From contig JBCCTQ010000010.1 in assembly GCA_039198225.1 (NCBI GenBank), positions 1 through 64,000 on the forward strand: a DNA stretch of 64,000 nt. Direction: 5' to 3'. Below the pieces are notes generated by a model. The model saw only the letters and a program-made list of their open reading frames with translations. It did no database searches and had not been told where the DNA came from. Position numbers and translations under genes: made by a program. This document shows positions 1 through 8,488 of the stretch, one piece after another; positions within the stretch are counted from its first letter, which is position 1; each line of letters begins with the position of its first letter. Source of the DNA: JASJAR01 sp039198225. GTDB taxonomy: Bacteria > Pseudomonadota > Alphaproteobacteria > Rhodobacterales > Rhodobacteraceae.

Positions 1-86
1 CGAGGGGCTTCCCGCTCCCTGTTGAAAAATACGAACAATGGCGGGAGATCGAAATGAATTTCAACCTGGATGGAGTGAGTTTCTGA
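1..86 (+). CDS. tolA: TolA C-terminal end (partial)
   Basis: Only the last 27 codons are inside the window; the frame ends in TGA at 84-86. The tail contains the pattern YEQWREIEM, which resembles the end of the TolA C-terminal domain in Rhodobacterales as I remember it. TolA is the inner-membrane, periplasm-spanning protein of the Tol-Pal system. The stop overlaps the tolB start codon (TGATG), which fits the usual tolA-tolB order. Identification rests mainly on this position and the short tail. Confidence 0.7.
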   Translation, partial: RGFPLPVEKYEQWREIEMNFNLDGVSF

Positions 87-1414
87 TGCGCTTTCTGGCC
101 CCAGCTTTCGCCCTGGCCTTCGCTTGCCTCCTCGCCCACCCGACTTTGGCGCAAACCCGCGACGGGCCCCTGCGGATTGAGATCAACCGCGGCGTCATCG
201 AGCCCTTGCCCTTTGCCATAACGCCCTTCGTGGCCGAAAACGGGAGTGCGTCGACGCTGGCCTCCGATATCACCAGGGTTGTGGCTGCGGATCTGGCGGG
301 CACGGGGCTCTTCCGTGAAATTGGGCAGGAAGCCTTCATCTCCGGCGTCAGCGATTTCAACGCGCCGATCCGCTATGCCGATTGGCGGGCGATCAATGCC
401 GAAGCGCTGATCACCGGGGCTGTTCGGACCGACGGCAATAGAGTCGTCGTTAAATTTCGGCTCTTTGACATCTTCGCCGATGCGCCCTTGGGCGAAGGGC
501 TCCAATTTGCAGGCGACGCGGCGGGCTGGCGGCGGATGGCACATAAGGTGGCCGACCAAGTCTATGCCAGGATCACCGGCGAGGGCGGCTATTTCGACAG
601 CCGGGTCGTATACGTGGCCGAGACCGGACCTAAGAACGCGCGCCAAAAGCGGCTCGCGATCATGGATTATGACGGCGCGAACCAGCAGTTTTTGACCGAT
701 GCATCCGCGATCGTGCTCGCGCCGCGGATCTCTCAGACCGGCGACCGGGTGCTCTACACCAGCTACGAGACCGGATTTCCCCAGATCTTCGAACTCAACG
801 TAGGATCCGCCACGCGCCGGCCCTTGGGTGTCGAAGGCGATACGATGACCTTCGCACCCCGATATGGGCCCGACGGCCGCTCGATTGTCTATTCCCTGAC
901 CGAAGGCGGTAATACAGACATTTACCGGCTCGATACGGCGGCAGCGACGCGCCGTCGCCTGACATCGGCGCCCTCCATCGAGACCGCGCCGTCGTTTTCC
1001 CCCGATGGGAGCCAAATCGTTTTTGAAAGCGACCGGTCGGGGACCCAACAGCTTTATGTGATGGCCGCCACGGGCGGTGAGCCCCGCCGGATCAGCTTCG
1101 GCCAGGGGCGCTATGGCACGCCGGTCTGGAGCCCCAGGGGAGACCTCATCGCCTTTACCAAACAAAACCAAGGCCGGTTCCATATCGGTGTGATGCGCAC
1201 GGACGGATCGGACGAGCGGCTTCTAACGGCGTCTTTTCTCGACGAGGGCCCGACCTGGTCGCCCAATGGGCGTGTGATCATGTTCACCCGCGAAACCGCT
1301 GGGGAGGGGGGCGCGCCGGCGCTCTTCTCCGTAGATATTTCAGGGCGCAATCTCCGCCGGGTGCCAATTGCGGGTGCCGCGTCCGACCCGGCTTGGTCAC
1401 CGCTCCTTCCTTAG
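86..1414 (+). CDS. tolB: Tol-Pal system protein TolB
   Basis: Periplasmic beta-propeller protein that works with TolA and Pal in outer-membrane constriction at division. The product is 442 residues with an N-terminal signal peptide (MRFLAPAFALAF, cleavage after about LAQ), an N-terminal domain to about residue 170, and then repeated PD40/WD40-like blades marked by SPDGSQIVFESDRSG, SPRGDLIAFTK and SPNGRVIMFTRE. I chose the ATG at 86 over the one at 38 because it begins the signal peptide, has a GGAG-like site upstream and overlaps the tolA stop. It is followed by pal and cpoB, the standard order. Confidence 0.96.
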   Translation: MRFLAPAFALAFACLLAHPTLAQTRDGPLRIEINRGVIEPLPFAITPFVAENGSASTLASDITRVVAADLAGTGLFREIGQEAFISGVSDFNAPIRYADWRAINAEALITGAVRTDGNRVVVKFRLFDIFADAPLGEGLQFAGDAAGWRRMAHKVADQVYARITGEGGYFDSRVVYVAETGPKNARQKRLAIMDYDGANQQFLTDASAIVLAPRISQTGDRVLYTSYETGFPQIFELNVGSATRRPLGVEGDTMTFAPRYGPDGRSIVYSLTEGGNTDIYRLDTAAATRRRLTSAPSIETAPSFSPDGSQIVFESDRSGTQQLYVMAATGGEPRRISFGQGRYGTPVWSPRGDLIAFTKQNQGRFHIGVMRTDGSDERLLTASFLDEGPTWSPNGRVIMFTRETAGEGGAPALFSVDISGRNLRRVPIAGAASDPAWSPLLP

Positions 1415-1523
1415 AGTAGAGCCCCCGGCTTCGGAGTATCGTCGGCGCTTTTTGAATGAGCTTGTGCACTGCGGCTGTGGTCGGCCAAGGGGTCCATTTT
1501 CAATGCGCCGCCGGAATGGTATC

Positions 1524-1551
1524 GTCGGTCTAAGAGCAGTCTTAGACCGAC
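1524..1551 (+). promoter_or_regulatory. perfect 12-bp inverted repeat just upstream of pal
   Basis: GTCGGTCTAAGA (1524-1535) and TCTTAGACCGAC (1540-1551) are exact reverse complements around a four-base loop GCAG. The hairpin ends five bases before the AGGTGA ribosome-binding site (1556-1561) and 14 bases before the pal ATG. No T-run follows, so it does not look like an intrinsic terminator. It could be an mRNA stabiliser or processing site, a translation-control element, or a dimeric-protein operator; the sequence does not decide. Confidence 0.8.
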
Positions 1552-1565
1552 CAACAGGTGACAAG

Positions 1566-2078
1566 ATGACCACGTTTCTGCGCCCCGGCGCCCTTATCGC
1601 TGTCCTTCTCCTTTCCGCCTGCGGAGCCACCCAAGACCGACTTTCGGGCTCGGGCAGTGAAGCTCCAAGCCTCGAAGCAGGCGCCCTTGGAGACCCGTCC
1701 GACCCCACGTCGGTGGCCTACTTTAACGCCAGTGTTGGCGACCGGGTTTTGTTTGCGGTGGACCAGCATACGCTCACCCCCGACGGCGAGGTGGTTCTCG
1801 CCTCCCAGGCCAATTGGTTGACCCAAAACAACGAATATACGGCTGTGATCGAAGGCCATGCCGATGAGCAGGGCACGCGGGATTACAACCTCGCTTTGAG
1901 TGCGCGACGCGCAGCCTCAGTGCAGAATTTCCTCATTGCCCAAGGGGTGGCGCCAGCGCGGCTCCGCACGGTTGCGTTTGGCAAGGAACGCCCCATCGCG
2001 ATCTGTTCTGAGGAGAGCTGCTATACCCAGAACCGCCGTGCGGTGACGAAACTCGCCGCAGGCGGCGCTGGTTTCTAG
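1566..2078 (+). CDS. pal: peptidoglycan-associated lipoprotein Pal
   Basis: Outer-membrane lipoprotein that anchors to peptidoglycan and binds TolB. The 170-residue product has a lipobox (LLLSAC, lipidated Cys near residue 19) and a C-terminal OmpA-like peptidoglycan-binding domain with the signature EGHADEQGTRDYNLALSARR and a closing NRRA. The ATG at 1566 begins the lipoprotein signal peptide and has AGGTGA five bases upstream. An in-frame start further upstream (1368) would run through the hairpin and lacks signal-peptide character. Lies between tolB and cpoB. Confidence 0.96.
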   Translation: MTTFLRPGALIAVLLLSACGATQDRLSGSGSEAPSLEAGALGDPSDPTSVAYFNASVGDRVLFAVDQHTLTPDGEVVLASQANWLTQNNEYTAVIEGHADEQGTRDYNLALSARRAASVQNFLIAQGVAPARLRTVAFGKERPIAICSEESCYTQNRRAVTKLAAGGAGF

Positions 2079-2090
2079 GAGGAGGCCGCC

Positions 2091-2930
2091 ATGGCCCGGA
2101 TCTTCGCTTTTGTCCTCGCGCTCGCGATTCCCCTTGTGGCCAGTGCCCAGTCGGATGACCGGGAGCGGACTTTGGCCGATATTCGCCAGGAGCTCACGGT
2201 TCTTTTCGTTGAATTGCAAAAGCTCAAGCGCGAGCTTTCCACGACCGGCGGAGTGGCGACGAATCTCCAATCGACCTCGATCCCGTCTCGGGTCGATTCA
2301 ATGGAAGCTGAGCTTCAACGCCTGACGTCGCTCACCGAGACCCTGGAAAACCGGATCGACCGGATCGTCGCCGACGGGACCAACCGGATCGGCGATCTGG
2401 AGTTTCGTCTCGTGGAGTTGGAAGGCGGCGATGTCTCGACTTTGGGAGAAACCACGACCCTCGGCGGCTTCGATGAAGGTGTGTCCTCCGCAGCTGGCGC
2501 GGGGGCTGTGATCGAGCCAGCAGAAACAGGCCCCGCCGTTGAGCTTGCCGTGGGGGAACAGGCGGATTTTGACCGGGCTATGTCGGCATACGATGGGGGC
2601 GATTACCAGACCGCGGCCGACCGGTTTCAGACATTTTCCGATACGTATCTCGGGGGGCCGCTGACCGGCGAAGCCCATTTCATGCGCGGCCTCTCCCTCG
2701 AAGCGTTGGGGCTGACAGCGGCCGCGGCGCGTGCCTATCTGGCGTCCTATTCGGGTGATCCGGCCGGTGTCCGGGCGCCGGAGGCGCTCCTCAACCTCGG
2801 CCTTTCCCTCGACGCGCTCGGCCAATCCTCCGAAAGCTGCGTGACTTTGGGCGAGGTGACCGCACGGTTTCCCGACAGCGCGGCGTCCATCGAAGCCCAA
2901 GCGGCGCGGGGGGAACTCGGCTGCACGTAG
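2091..2930 (+). CDS. cpoB: Tol-Pal cell division coordinator CpoB (YbgF)
   Basis: Periplasmic partner of TolA that links Tol-Pal energy to peptidoglycan synthesis at the septum. The 279-residue product has a signal peptide (cleavage after about VASAQ), a coiled-coil stretch at about 25-120 rich in Leu/Glu heptads (for example LFVELQKLKREL), an Ala/Gly linker, and tetratricopeptide-type repeats from about 165 (YDGGDYQTAADRFQTF, then AARAYLASYSGDPAG). The ATG follows AGGAGG by five bases and pal by 12 bases. Typical length for the family. Confidence 0.93.
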   Translation: MARIFAFVLALAIPLVASAQSDDRERTLADIRQELTVLFVELQKLKRELSTTGGVATNLQSTSIPSRVDSMEAELQRLTSLTETLENRIDRIVADGTNRIGDLEFRLVELEGGDVSTLGETTTLGGFDEGVSSAAGAGAVIEPAETGPAVELAVGEQADFDRAMSAYDGGDYQTAADRFQTFSDTYLGGPLTGEAHFMRGLSLEALGLTAAAARAYLASYSGDPAGVRAPEALLNLGLSLDALGQSSESCVTLGEVTARFPDSAASIEAQAARGELGCT

Positions 2931-2992
2931 TTCCGGCCTTTATCGACGCCGTCAGGCCCTTTGCCGCCGGAACCCGGCGCCTCGGTCTCGCA

Positions 2993-4150
2993 GTGTCGGG
3001 CGGGTCCGACAGTCTTGGGTTGCTGCATCTTTTCCACGATCTTGAGGGCCCGGCCTTGGAGGTGGCGACGGTTGACCATGGGCTCCGGCCGACCTCGGCC
3101 GGCGAGGCGCTCCACGTAGCACGGCTCACCGAAGCGCTGGGCCATCGGCACACCACGCTGACTTGGGATGGGTGGGACGGCAAGGGCAACCTACAAGACC
3201 AGGCAAGGCGCACCCGTTATTCGATGCTGGCCGAGTGGGGCCGGACGCGGGGCCTCGACGCGGTCGCCCTCGGGCATACGATGGATGACCAGGCCGAGAC
3301 TTTCCTGATGCGCCTCGGCCGGGAAGCTGGGATCGATGGGCTCGCGCCCATGGCTGCGAGGTTCGAGCGCCACGGCGTCACGTTTCTGCGTCCGCTCCTC
3401 TGTCTCCGGCGGGAAGCGCTCCGCGATCTATTGGCGGCGCGGGGTGTGACTTGGGTCGAGGACCCGTCCAACGATGACGAGACCTTCGACCGGGTGCGCG
3501 CCCGCCGCGCCCTCGAAGCCCTCGCGCCCCTCGGCATCACCGCAGACCGGATCGGTGCGACGGCTGGCCATCTCGGCCAGGCCCGGGCCGCACTCGACGC
3601 CCAAGCGGTGCGGTTTTTCCGGGCCCACGGGAGTATGGCCGCGGGCGATCTGATTTTTGACCGCACTGCGTTCCAAGCCGAAGCCGAGGAGATCCGCCGA
3701 CGGCTTCTCGCTGCAAGCCTTCGGTTTATCGCGTCCGCTCCTTATCCGCCGCGCAGGACACCTCTCGACGACCTCCTCGACGCGGTCGCCGTCCGGCGAA
3801 ACACAGCACTCCATGGCTGCCGGATCCTCGTCTCCGACATGACCTTGCGGATCACCCGCGAACATGCCGCCGTTGCCAGCCTCAAATGCAAAACTGACGC
3901 GCCATGGGACCTTCGTTGGACCCTCAAAGGCCCCCATGACGGGCGCCTGACCGTTGCAGCACTGGGGGACGCGCTCCATCTTGTTCCCACCTGGCGAGAC
4001 ACAGGCCTGCCCCGGGCCACGCTCCTGGCCTCACCGGCCATCTGGCGCGGCAAAGCCCTAGTCGCAGCGCCCGTTGCAGGGCTTTTGGCGGGCTGGAACG
4101 CCATCCCGCCAGGCTGCGACGAATTTGCGGCGTTTCTCCGCCAGCATTGA
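2993..4150 (+). CDS. tilS: tRNA(Ile)-lysidine synthase TilS
   Basis: Adds lysidine to C34 of the AUA-reading tRNA(Ile) using ATP and lysine, so that it reads AUA rather than AUG. The PP-loop SGGSDS is at the extreme N-terminus, followed by VDHGLRP, GHTMDDQAETFLMRLGR and the WVEDPSN motif of the family. The GTG at 2993 sits exactly at the P-loop, so the first beta-strand is missing from this start. The open frame continues upstream (reading ...AGTRRLGLAVSGGSDS) back into the 3' end of cpoB, but I find no ATG, GTG or TTG there, only a CTG at 2921. The true start is therefore uncertain and may be a CTG or another rare codon. Confidence 0.9.
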   Translation: MSGGSDSLGLLHLFHDLEGPALEVATVDHGLRPTSAGEALHVARLTEALGHRHTTLTWDGWDGKGNLQDQARRTRYSMLAEWGRTRGLDAVALGHTMDDQAETFLMRLGREAGIDGLAPMAARFERHGVTFLRPLLCLRREALRDLLAARGVTWVEDPSNDDETFDRVRARRALEALAPLGITADRIGATAGHLGQARAALDAQAVRFFRAHGSMAAGDLIFDRTAFQAEAEEIRRRLLAASLRFIASAPYPPRRTPLDDLLDAVAVRRNTALHGCRILVSDMTLRITREHAAVASLKCKTDAPWDLRWTLKGPHDGRLTVAALGDALHLVPTWRDTGLPRATLLASPAIWRGKALVAAPVAGLLAGWNAIPPGCDEFAAFLRQH

Positions 4151-4243
4151 ACATAACCTACATTTGTCTATCTATTGCCATGTTGTTGGGGCAGCCTCGC
4201 GCGGCCCGTTCACGCCGTAACGACCCATTTAAAGGAGAGTTCC

Positions 4244-6163
4244 TTGGGCAATGCGCGCAATATCGCCTTCTGGGTGGTGCTTTTCCTCCTGATCCTGGCG
4301 CTCTTTAACCTATTCTCGGGCGGCCAATCGACGATGTCGTCGCGCACGATCAGCTATTCGGATTTCATCGAACGTGTTGAGCGGGGTGAGGTCTCTTCGG
4401 TCACCCTTGATGGCGAACAGGTGCTGTTCCGGAGCCAGGACGGCAATGATTACGTCACGATCAAGCCCGATCAGGCCGATATCACCGACAAGCTCATCGA
4501 AGAAAATGTCACCGTGAATGCGCGCCGCCAGGAGCAATCGGGCTTTGCGACCGTTCTGATGCCGTTCTTGCCGTTCCTCATCCTGATCGGCGTCTGGATC
4601 TACTTTCTGAACCGGATGCAAGGCGGTGGTCGCGGCGGGGCCATGGGCTTTGGAAAATCCAAAGCCAAGCTTCTAACCGAAAAACATGGCCGCGTGACCT
4701 TTGATGACGTCGCGGGCATCGACGAAGCCAAGGAAGAGCTCGAAGAAATCGTCGAATTTCTCCGCAATCCGCAGAAATTCTCCCGATTGGGCGGGAAAAT
4801 CCCGAAAGGCGCGTTGCTCGTCGGACCTCCGGGCACCGGTAAGACGCTTCTGGCACGCGCGATCGCGGGCGAAGCGGGCGTCCCGTTCTTCACAATTTCG
4901 GGATCGGATTTCGTCGAAATGTTCGTCGGTGTCGGCGCGAGCCGGGTCCGCGACATGTTCGAGCAAGCCAAGAAAAACGCACCTTGCATCGTCTTCATCG
5001 ACGAGATCGACGCCGTGGGCCGGTCCCGTGGCGTAGGTTATGGCGGCGGCAATGACGAGCGTGAACAGACCTTGAACCAGCTTCTCGTCGAGATGGACGG
5101 GTTTGAGGCCAATGAAGGCATCATCATTATAGCGGCCACCAACCGGCCCGATGTACTCGACCCTGCCCTTCTCCGGCCGGGCCGGTTTGACCGCCAGGTT
5201 CAGGTGCCGAACCCCGACATCAAAGGCCGCGACAAGATCCTCGGCGTCCATGCGCGGAAAGTGCCTTTGGGCCCGGATGTTGATCTTCGGATCATCGCGC
5301 GGGGGACGCCCGGCTTTTCCGGTGCCGATCTTGCCAACTTGGTCAACGAAGCCGCGCTGATGGCCGCCCGGGTCGGCCGACGGTTCGTGACGATGGAAGA
5401 CTTCGAGAACGCGAAGGACAAGGTGATGATGGGCGCCGAGCGGCGGTCCATGGTCATGTCCGAGGACGAGAAAAAGCTCACCGCCTACCACGAAGCGGGC
5501 CATGCGGTGGTGGGGCTCAACGTCCCCCAGCATGACCCCATCCACAAAGCGACGATCATCCCGCGCGGACGTGCTTTAGGTTTGGTATTGAGCCTTCCGG
5601 AACGCGATCAGCTGTCGGTGACATACACCAAGTACAAGTCGAAAATCGCCATGGCGATGGGCGGCCGGGTCGCGGAAGAACTGGTCTTCGGTCAGGACAA
5701 TGTGACTTCTGGTGCCGCGTCCGACATCCAGCAGGTCTCAAAAATAGCGCGGGCCATGGTGACGCAGTTCGGCTTTGCAGAAGAGCTTGGTTACGTCGAT
5801 TACGCCAATGAGCAGCAAAGCTACCTTGGCGCCTATCAGGGCGGAGCCAGCCACTCGGAAGAGATGCAAAAGCGCATCGACCAAAAGGTGAAAGACATCG
5901 TCGACGAGGGCTATGAGGTTGCCAAACGGATCCTCACCGAAAAGCGTGACGATCTTGAACGTCTCGCCCAGGGGCTCTTGGAGTACGAAACCCTGACCGG
6001 ACCTGAGATCACAAAGGTCATCGCCGGTGAGCCTCTTAATCGCGGCGACGACAATGACGACACACCGCCTACGGGCACTCCGGCCTCGATCACTTCGATC
6101 CCGAAAACCAAAGGCCGGAACCGACCGGCTCCGGGCGGCGATCTCGAGCCCGAACCCACCTGA
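4244..6163 (+). CDS. ftsH: ATP-dependent zinc metalloprotease FtsH
   Basis: Membrane-anchored AAA+ protease that degrades misassembled membrane proteins and some regulators. The 639-residue product has a TM near the N-terminus (WVVLFLLILALF), a periplasmic domain, a second TM (VLMPFLPFLILIGVWIYF, about 105-122), Walker A GPPGTGKT, Walker B CIVFIDEIDA, a second region of homology with RPGRFDRQ, and the zinc site HEAGH. The TTG at 4244 is preferred because AAGGAG lies seven bases upstream and the protein then begins directly before the first TM; the ATG at 4175 adds residues unlike the family. Last gene of the block, with a terminator after it. Confidence 0.96.
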   Translation: MGNARNIAFWVVLFLLILALFNLFSGGQSTMSSRTISYSDFIERVERGEVSSVTLDGEQVLFRSQDGNDYVTIKPDQADITDKLIEENVTVNARRQEQSGFATVLMPFLPFLILIGVWIYFLNRMQGGGRGGAMGFGKSKAKLLTEKHGRVTFDDVAGIDEAKEELEEIVEFLRNPQKFSRLGGKIPKGALLVGPPGTGKTLLARAIAGEAGVPFFTISGSDFVEMFVGVGASRVRDMFEQAKKNAPCIVFIDEIDAVGRSRGVGYGGGNDEREQTLNQLLVEMDGFEANEGIIIIAATNRPDVLDPALLRPGRFDRQVQVPNPDIKGRDKILGVHARKVPLGPDVDLRIIARGTPGFSGADLANLVNEAALMAARVGRRFVTMEDFENAKDKVMMGAERRSMVMSEDEKKLTAYHEAGHAVVGLNVPQHDPIHKATIIPRGRALGLVLSLPERDQLSVTYTKYKSKIAMAMGGRVAEELVFGQDNVTSGAASDIQQVSKIARAMVTQFGFAEELGYVDYANEQQSYLGAYQGGASHSEEMQKRIDQKVKDIVDEGYEVAKRILTEKRDDLERLAQGLLEYETLTGPEITKVIAGEPLNRGDDNDDTPPTGTPASITSIPKTKGRNRPAPGGDLEPEPT

Positions 6164-6187
6164 GTTTAGGCAGAGTTTGACAGTTTG

Positions 6188-6219
6188 ACGGCCCGCCTCG
6201 GCGGGCCGTTCTCGTTTTA
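6188..6219 (+). terminator. intrinsic terminator after ftsH
   Basis: ACGGCCCGCC (6188-6197) pairs with GGCGGGCCGT (6200-6209), followed by a T-rich tail TTCTCGTTTT. Strong GC stem plus T-run immediately after ftsH; it marks the end of the envelope operon. Confidence 0.88.
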
Positions 6220-6281
6220 GCGCCCAGCCAAGCCCTTCATCTCTTCAAAAATACGCAATTGCCGCGGTTGTTGCCCGGCAC

Positions 6282-6992
6282 TCACTTCGCCTTTTCGAAT
6301 TTCCCGAAAAGGAGATCCTGGGCGGCCTTGCCGCGCACTGCGCTGGCCTTATCTCTGCCGATCTCCATGGCGCGTTTCACCGCCGGCCGCGCCGCGATCC
6401 GCTTGATCCAAGCCGCGAGGTTCGGCTTGTCATCGAGGGTCTGTTCTTGGCCCTCCCAGCCTTTGACCCAGGGCCAAAGCGCCATGTCCGCAATCGAATA
6501 GGGACCCGCCGCGTAATCCCGGCCGTCGAGCCGTTTGTCGAGCACCCCGTAAAGCCGGCCCACCTCCCGGCGATAACGCTCTTGGGCATAGGGCAGCACC
6601 TGGGGCGGCTCCATGCCGGGTGCATATTTGATGAAGTGATGGGACTGGCCCGCCATAGGGCCAACCCCGCCCATCTGCCACATCAGCCATTCGGTCACCG
6701 CGATCTCTTCCCGGGGATCTCCGCCACCGAACTGTCCGGTCTTCTTCGCCAGATATTGAAGGATCGCCCCGGATTCGAAGACCGACACCGGCGTGCCCCC
6801 GGGTCCGTCCGGATCGACAATGGCTGGCATCCGGTTGTTGGGCGCAATCTTTAGAAAATCGGGTGCGAATTGGTCGCCTGCACCGATATCGACGAATTCG
6901 ATCTCGTAGGGCAGCCCCATCTCTTCCAAGGCGATTGTGACCTTTTGGCCATTGGGCGTTGGCCAGAAGTAAACGATGATCGGGTCGGCCAT
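6282..6992 (-). CDS. nu-class glutathione S-transferase / disulfide reductase (YfcG/YghU-like)
   Basis: Cytosolic glutathione-dependent enzyme of 236 residues. The N-terminal thioredoxin-like domain carries the YfcG-type active-site stretch PTPNGQKVTIALEE and the cis-Pro and glutathione-binding segments NNRMPAIVDPDG and FESGAILQYLA. The helical C-terminal domain has WQMGGVGPMAGQ and YSIADMALWPWV, typical of this class. E. coli YfcG is a disulfide-bond reductase, which is the likelier activity. The ATG at 6992 has GGAGG upstream; an ORF extension to 7124 is not protein-like. Transcribed away from the metZ leader. Confidence 0.9.
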   Translation of the reverse strand: MADPIIVYFWPTPNGQKVTIALEEMGLPYEIEFVDIGAGDQFAPDFLKIAPNNRMPAIVDPDGPGGTPVSVFESGAILQYLAKKTGQFGGGDPREEIAVTEWLMWQMGGVGPMAGQSHHFIKYAPGMEPPQVLPYAQERYRREVGRLYGVLDKRLDGRDYAAGPYSIADMALWPWVKGWEGQEQTLDDKPNLAAWIKRIAARPAVKRAMEIGRDKASAVRGKAAQDLLFGKFEKAK

Positions 6993-7134
6993 GGGATCCT
7001 CCAGCAGGGGCGCATCGGCCGAGAGTGTCACGTCCACCGGGCCGCCGAAAGAGCCCAGGGCCCGAGGCCGATCATATGCGCGCGATCTCCGATCTGTGCG
7101 GGCGGCGGGGTCGCAACGGCACACGTCTCAGTGC

Positions 7135-7163
7135 TTGACCGATTTAATCAACGCCGCTACCTC
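7135..7163 (+). promoter_or_regulatory. probable promoter of the metZ leader
   Basis: TTGACC (7135-7140) is separated by 17 bases from TACCTC (7158-7163). The -10 is weak, but the spacing is ideal and would place transcription start around 7168-7171, at the beginning of the SAM-II aptamer. Inferred from position. Confidence 0.45.
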
Positions 7164-7168
7164 ATCAT

Positions 7169-7226
7169 TTGTGGCGATTTGTTTACCGGATTGCGGGCCA
7201 CCGAAAAGAAACCGCTAAAGAGGTCA
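7169..7226 (+). ncRNA. SAM-II riboswitch
   Basis: Matches the SAM-II (alphaproteobacterial metA) aptamer in order and spacing. The P1 stem is GTGGC (7171-7175) with GCCAC (7197-7201); inside it are the conserved GATTT and the ACCG-N-ATTGC loop (7185-7194). An A-rich linker and the conserved 3' pseudoknot strand GCTAAAGAGG (7214-7223) follow. It binds S-adenosylmethionine and shuts off the downstream methionine gene. It is followed 15 bases later by an intrinsic terminator and then metZ, which is the expected target class. Confidence 0.88.
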
Positions 7227-7240
7227 GGGAAGCTGCAAGG

Positions 7241-7270
7241 CCCCCGACGCTTTGGCATCGGGGGTTTTTC
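7241..7270 (+). terminator. terminator in the metZ leader (riboswitch expression platform)
   Basis: CCCCCGA (7241-7247) pairs with TCGGGGG (7258-7264), with inner GC/GC pairs around a TTTG loop, then TTTTTC. Lying between the SAM-II aptamer and metZ, it is a plausible attenuator. SAM-II is often thought to act on translation, so the coupling to this terminator is inferred. Confidence 0.75.
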
Positions 7271-7303
7271 TTTGGACGGCGCGAACCCGGGCAGGAGAAG
7301 ATC

Positions 7304-8485
7304 ATGGCCGAAGACTGGAAACCGCGCACCAAACTCGTCCATTCCGGCATCCGCCGGTCCCAATATGGTGAAGTGTCCGAAGCGATTTTCCTCACCCAGG
7401 GGTTTGTCTACGAGACCGCCGAGGCTGCCGAAGCGCGGTTCCTCGAAGCGGGAGACGACGAGTTCATCTATGCCCGCTACGGCAACCCGACCGTGCGGAT
7501 GTTTGAAGAGCGTATGGCGGCCCTCGAGGGCGCCGAGGACGCGTTCGCCACGGCCAGCGGGATGGCGGCGGTCAACGGTGCGCTCGCGTCGATGTTGGCG
7601 ACCGGCGACCATGTGGTCTCTTCGCGGGCGCTTTTTGGGTCGTGCCTTTATATCCTTGAAGAAGTGCTCACCCGCTACGGCGTCGAAGTGAGCTTCGTGG
7701 ACGGCACGGATCTGGACGCCTGGCGTGCCGCGCTTCGCCCGGACACAAAAGCCGTTTTCCTAGAAACCGTCGCCAATCCAACGCTTGAAGTCATCGACCT
7801 TGCGGCGGTCGCCGAGCTGGCCCGCGGCGTGGGCGCCACGGTCATCGTCGACAACGTTTTTGCAACGCCGGTTTTCTCCCGCGCCTTTTCGCTCGGGGCC
7901 GATGTGGTGATCTATTCGACCACCAAACATGTGGACGGGCAGGGACGCGCCTTGGGCGGGGTAATCCTGGGCTCCAAGGAGTTCATTCGGAAAACTGCCG
8001 AGCCCTATCTCAAACATACAGGTGCTGCGATGAGCCCGTTCAATGCCTGGCTCATGCTGAAAGGGCTTGAAACGCTCGATCTGCGGGTGCGGGCCCAGGC
8101 TGAAACGGCGCTTTCCCTCGCAACAAGCCTTGAAGGGCATAACAAGCTCCACCGCGTGATCTATCCCTACCTTGCCTCCCATCCCCAATACGATGTGGCG
8201 CGCCAGCAAATGGAGGCGGGGGGCACGGTGGTGTCGATCGATGTGGCAGGCGGGCAGTCGGCGGCGTTTCGGATGCTTAACGCCCTCAAAATCGTTACGA
8301 TTTCCAACAATCTGGGCGATGCGAAATCGATCATAACCCACCCGACGACGACGACCCATCAACGCCTCAGCGAGGATCAGCGCGCGGCCCTTGGCATTGG
8401 GCCCGGCCTCTTGCGGCTCTCTTGCGGGCTTGAAGATGCGGGCGATCTTCTGGCCGATCTCACCCAAGCTCTCGAGGCGGCCTAA
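7304..8485 (+). CDS. metZ: O-succinylhomoserine sulfhydrylase MetZ
   Basis: PLP enzyme of the Cys/Met metabolism family that makes homocysteine from O-succinylhomoserine and sulfide. The 393-residue product shows YARYGNPT, GAEDAFATASGMAAVNGAL, a Tyr-rich PLP region, VDNVFATPVFSR and the PLP-lysine motif YSTTKHVDGQGR, then SIITHPTTTTHQRL near the C-terminus. The ATG at 7304 follows AGGAG. Control by the SAM-II element and terminator upstream supports a methionine role. O-acetylhomoserine as substrate cannot be excluded from sequence alone. Confidence 0.9.
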   Translation: MAEDWKPRTKLVHSGIRRSQYGEVSEAIFLTQGFVYETAEAAEARFLEAGDDEFIYARYGNPTVRMFEERMAALEGAEDAFATASGMAAVNGALASMLATGDHVVSSRALFGSCLYILEEVLTRYGVEVSFVDGTDLDAWRAALRPDTKAVFLETVANPTLEVIDLAAVAELARGVGATVIVDNVFATPVFSRAFSLGADVVIYSTTKHVDGQGRALGGVILGSKEFIRKTAEPYLKHTGAAMSPFNAWLMLKGLETLDLRVRAQAETALSLATSLEGHNKLHRVIYPYLASHPQYDVARQQMEAGGTVVSIDVAGGQSAAFRMLNALKIVTISNNLGDAKSIITHPTTTTHQRLSEDQRAALGIGPGLLRLSCGLEDAGDLLADLTQALEAA

Positions 8486-8488
8486 CGC

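Noticed and set aside
2298..2900. 200-codon minus-strand frame opposite cpoB
   Set aside because: Antisense shadow; cpoB on the plus strand has signal peptide, coiled coil and TPR features.
6232..6256. Third copy of the 18304/23351 repeat
   Set aside because: Shares only CTTCATC and AAAAATAC; the hairpin half is missing, so it could be chance.
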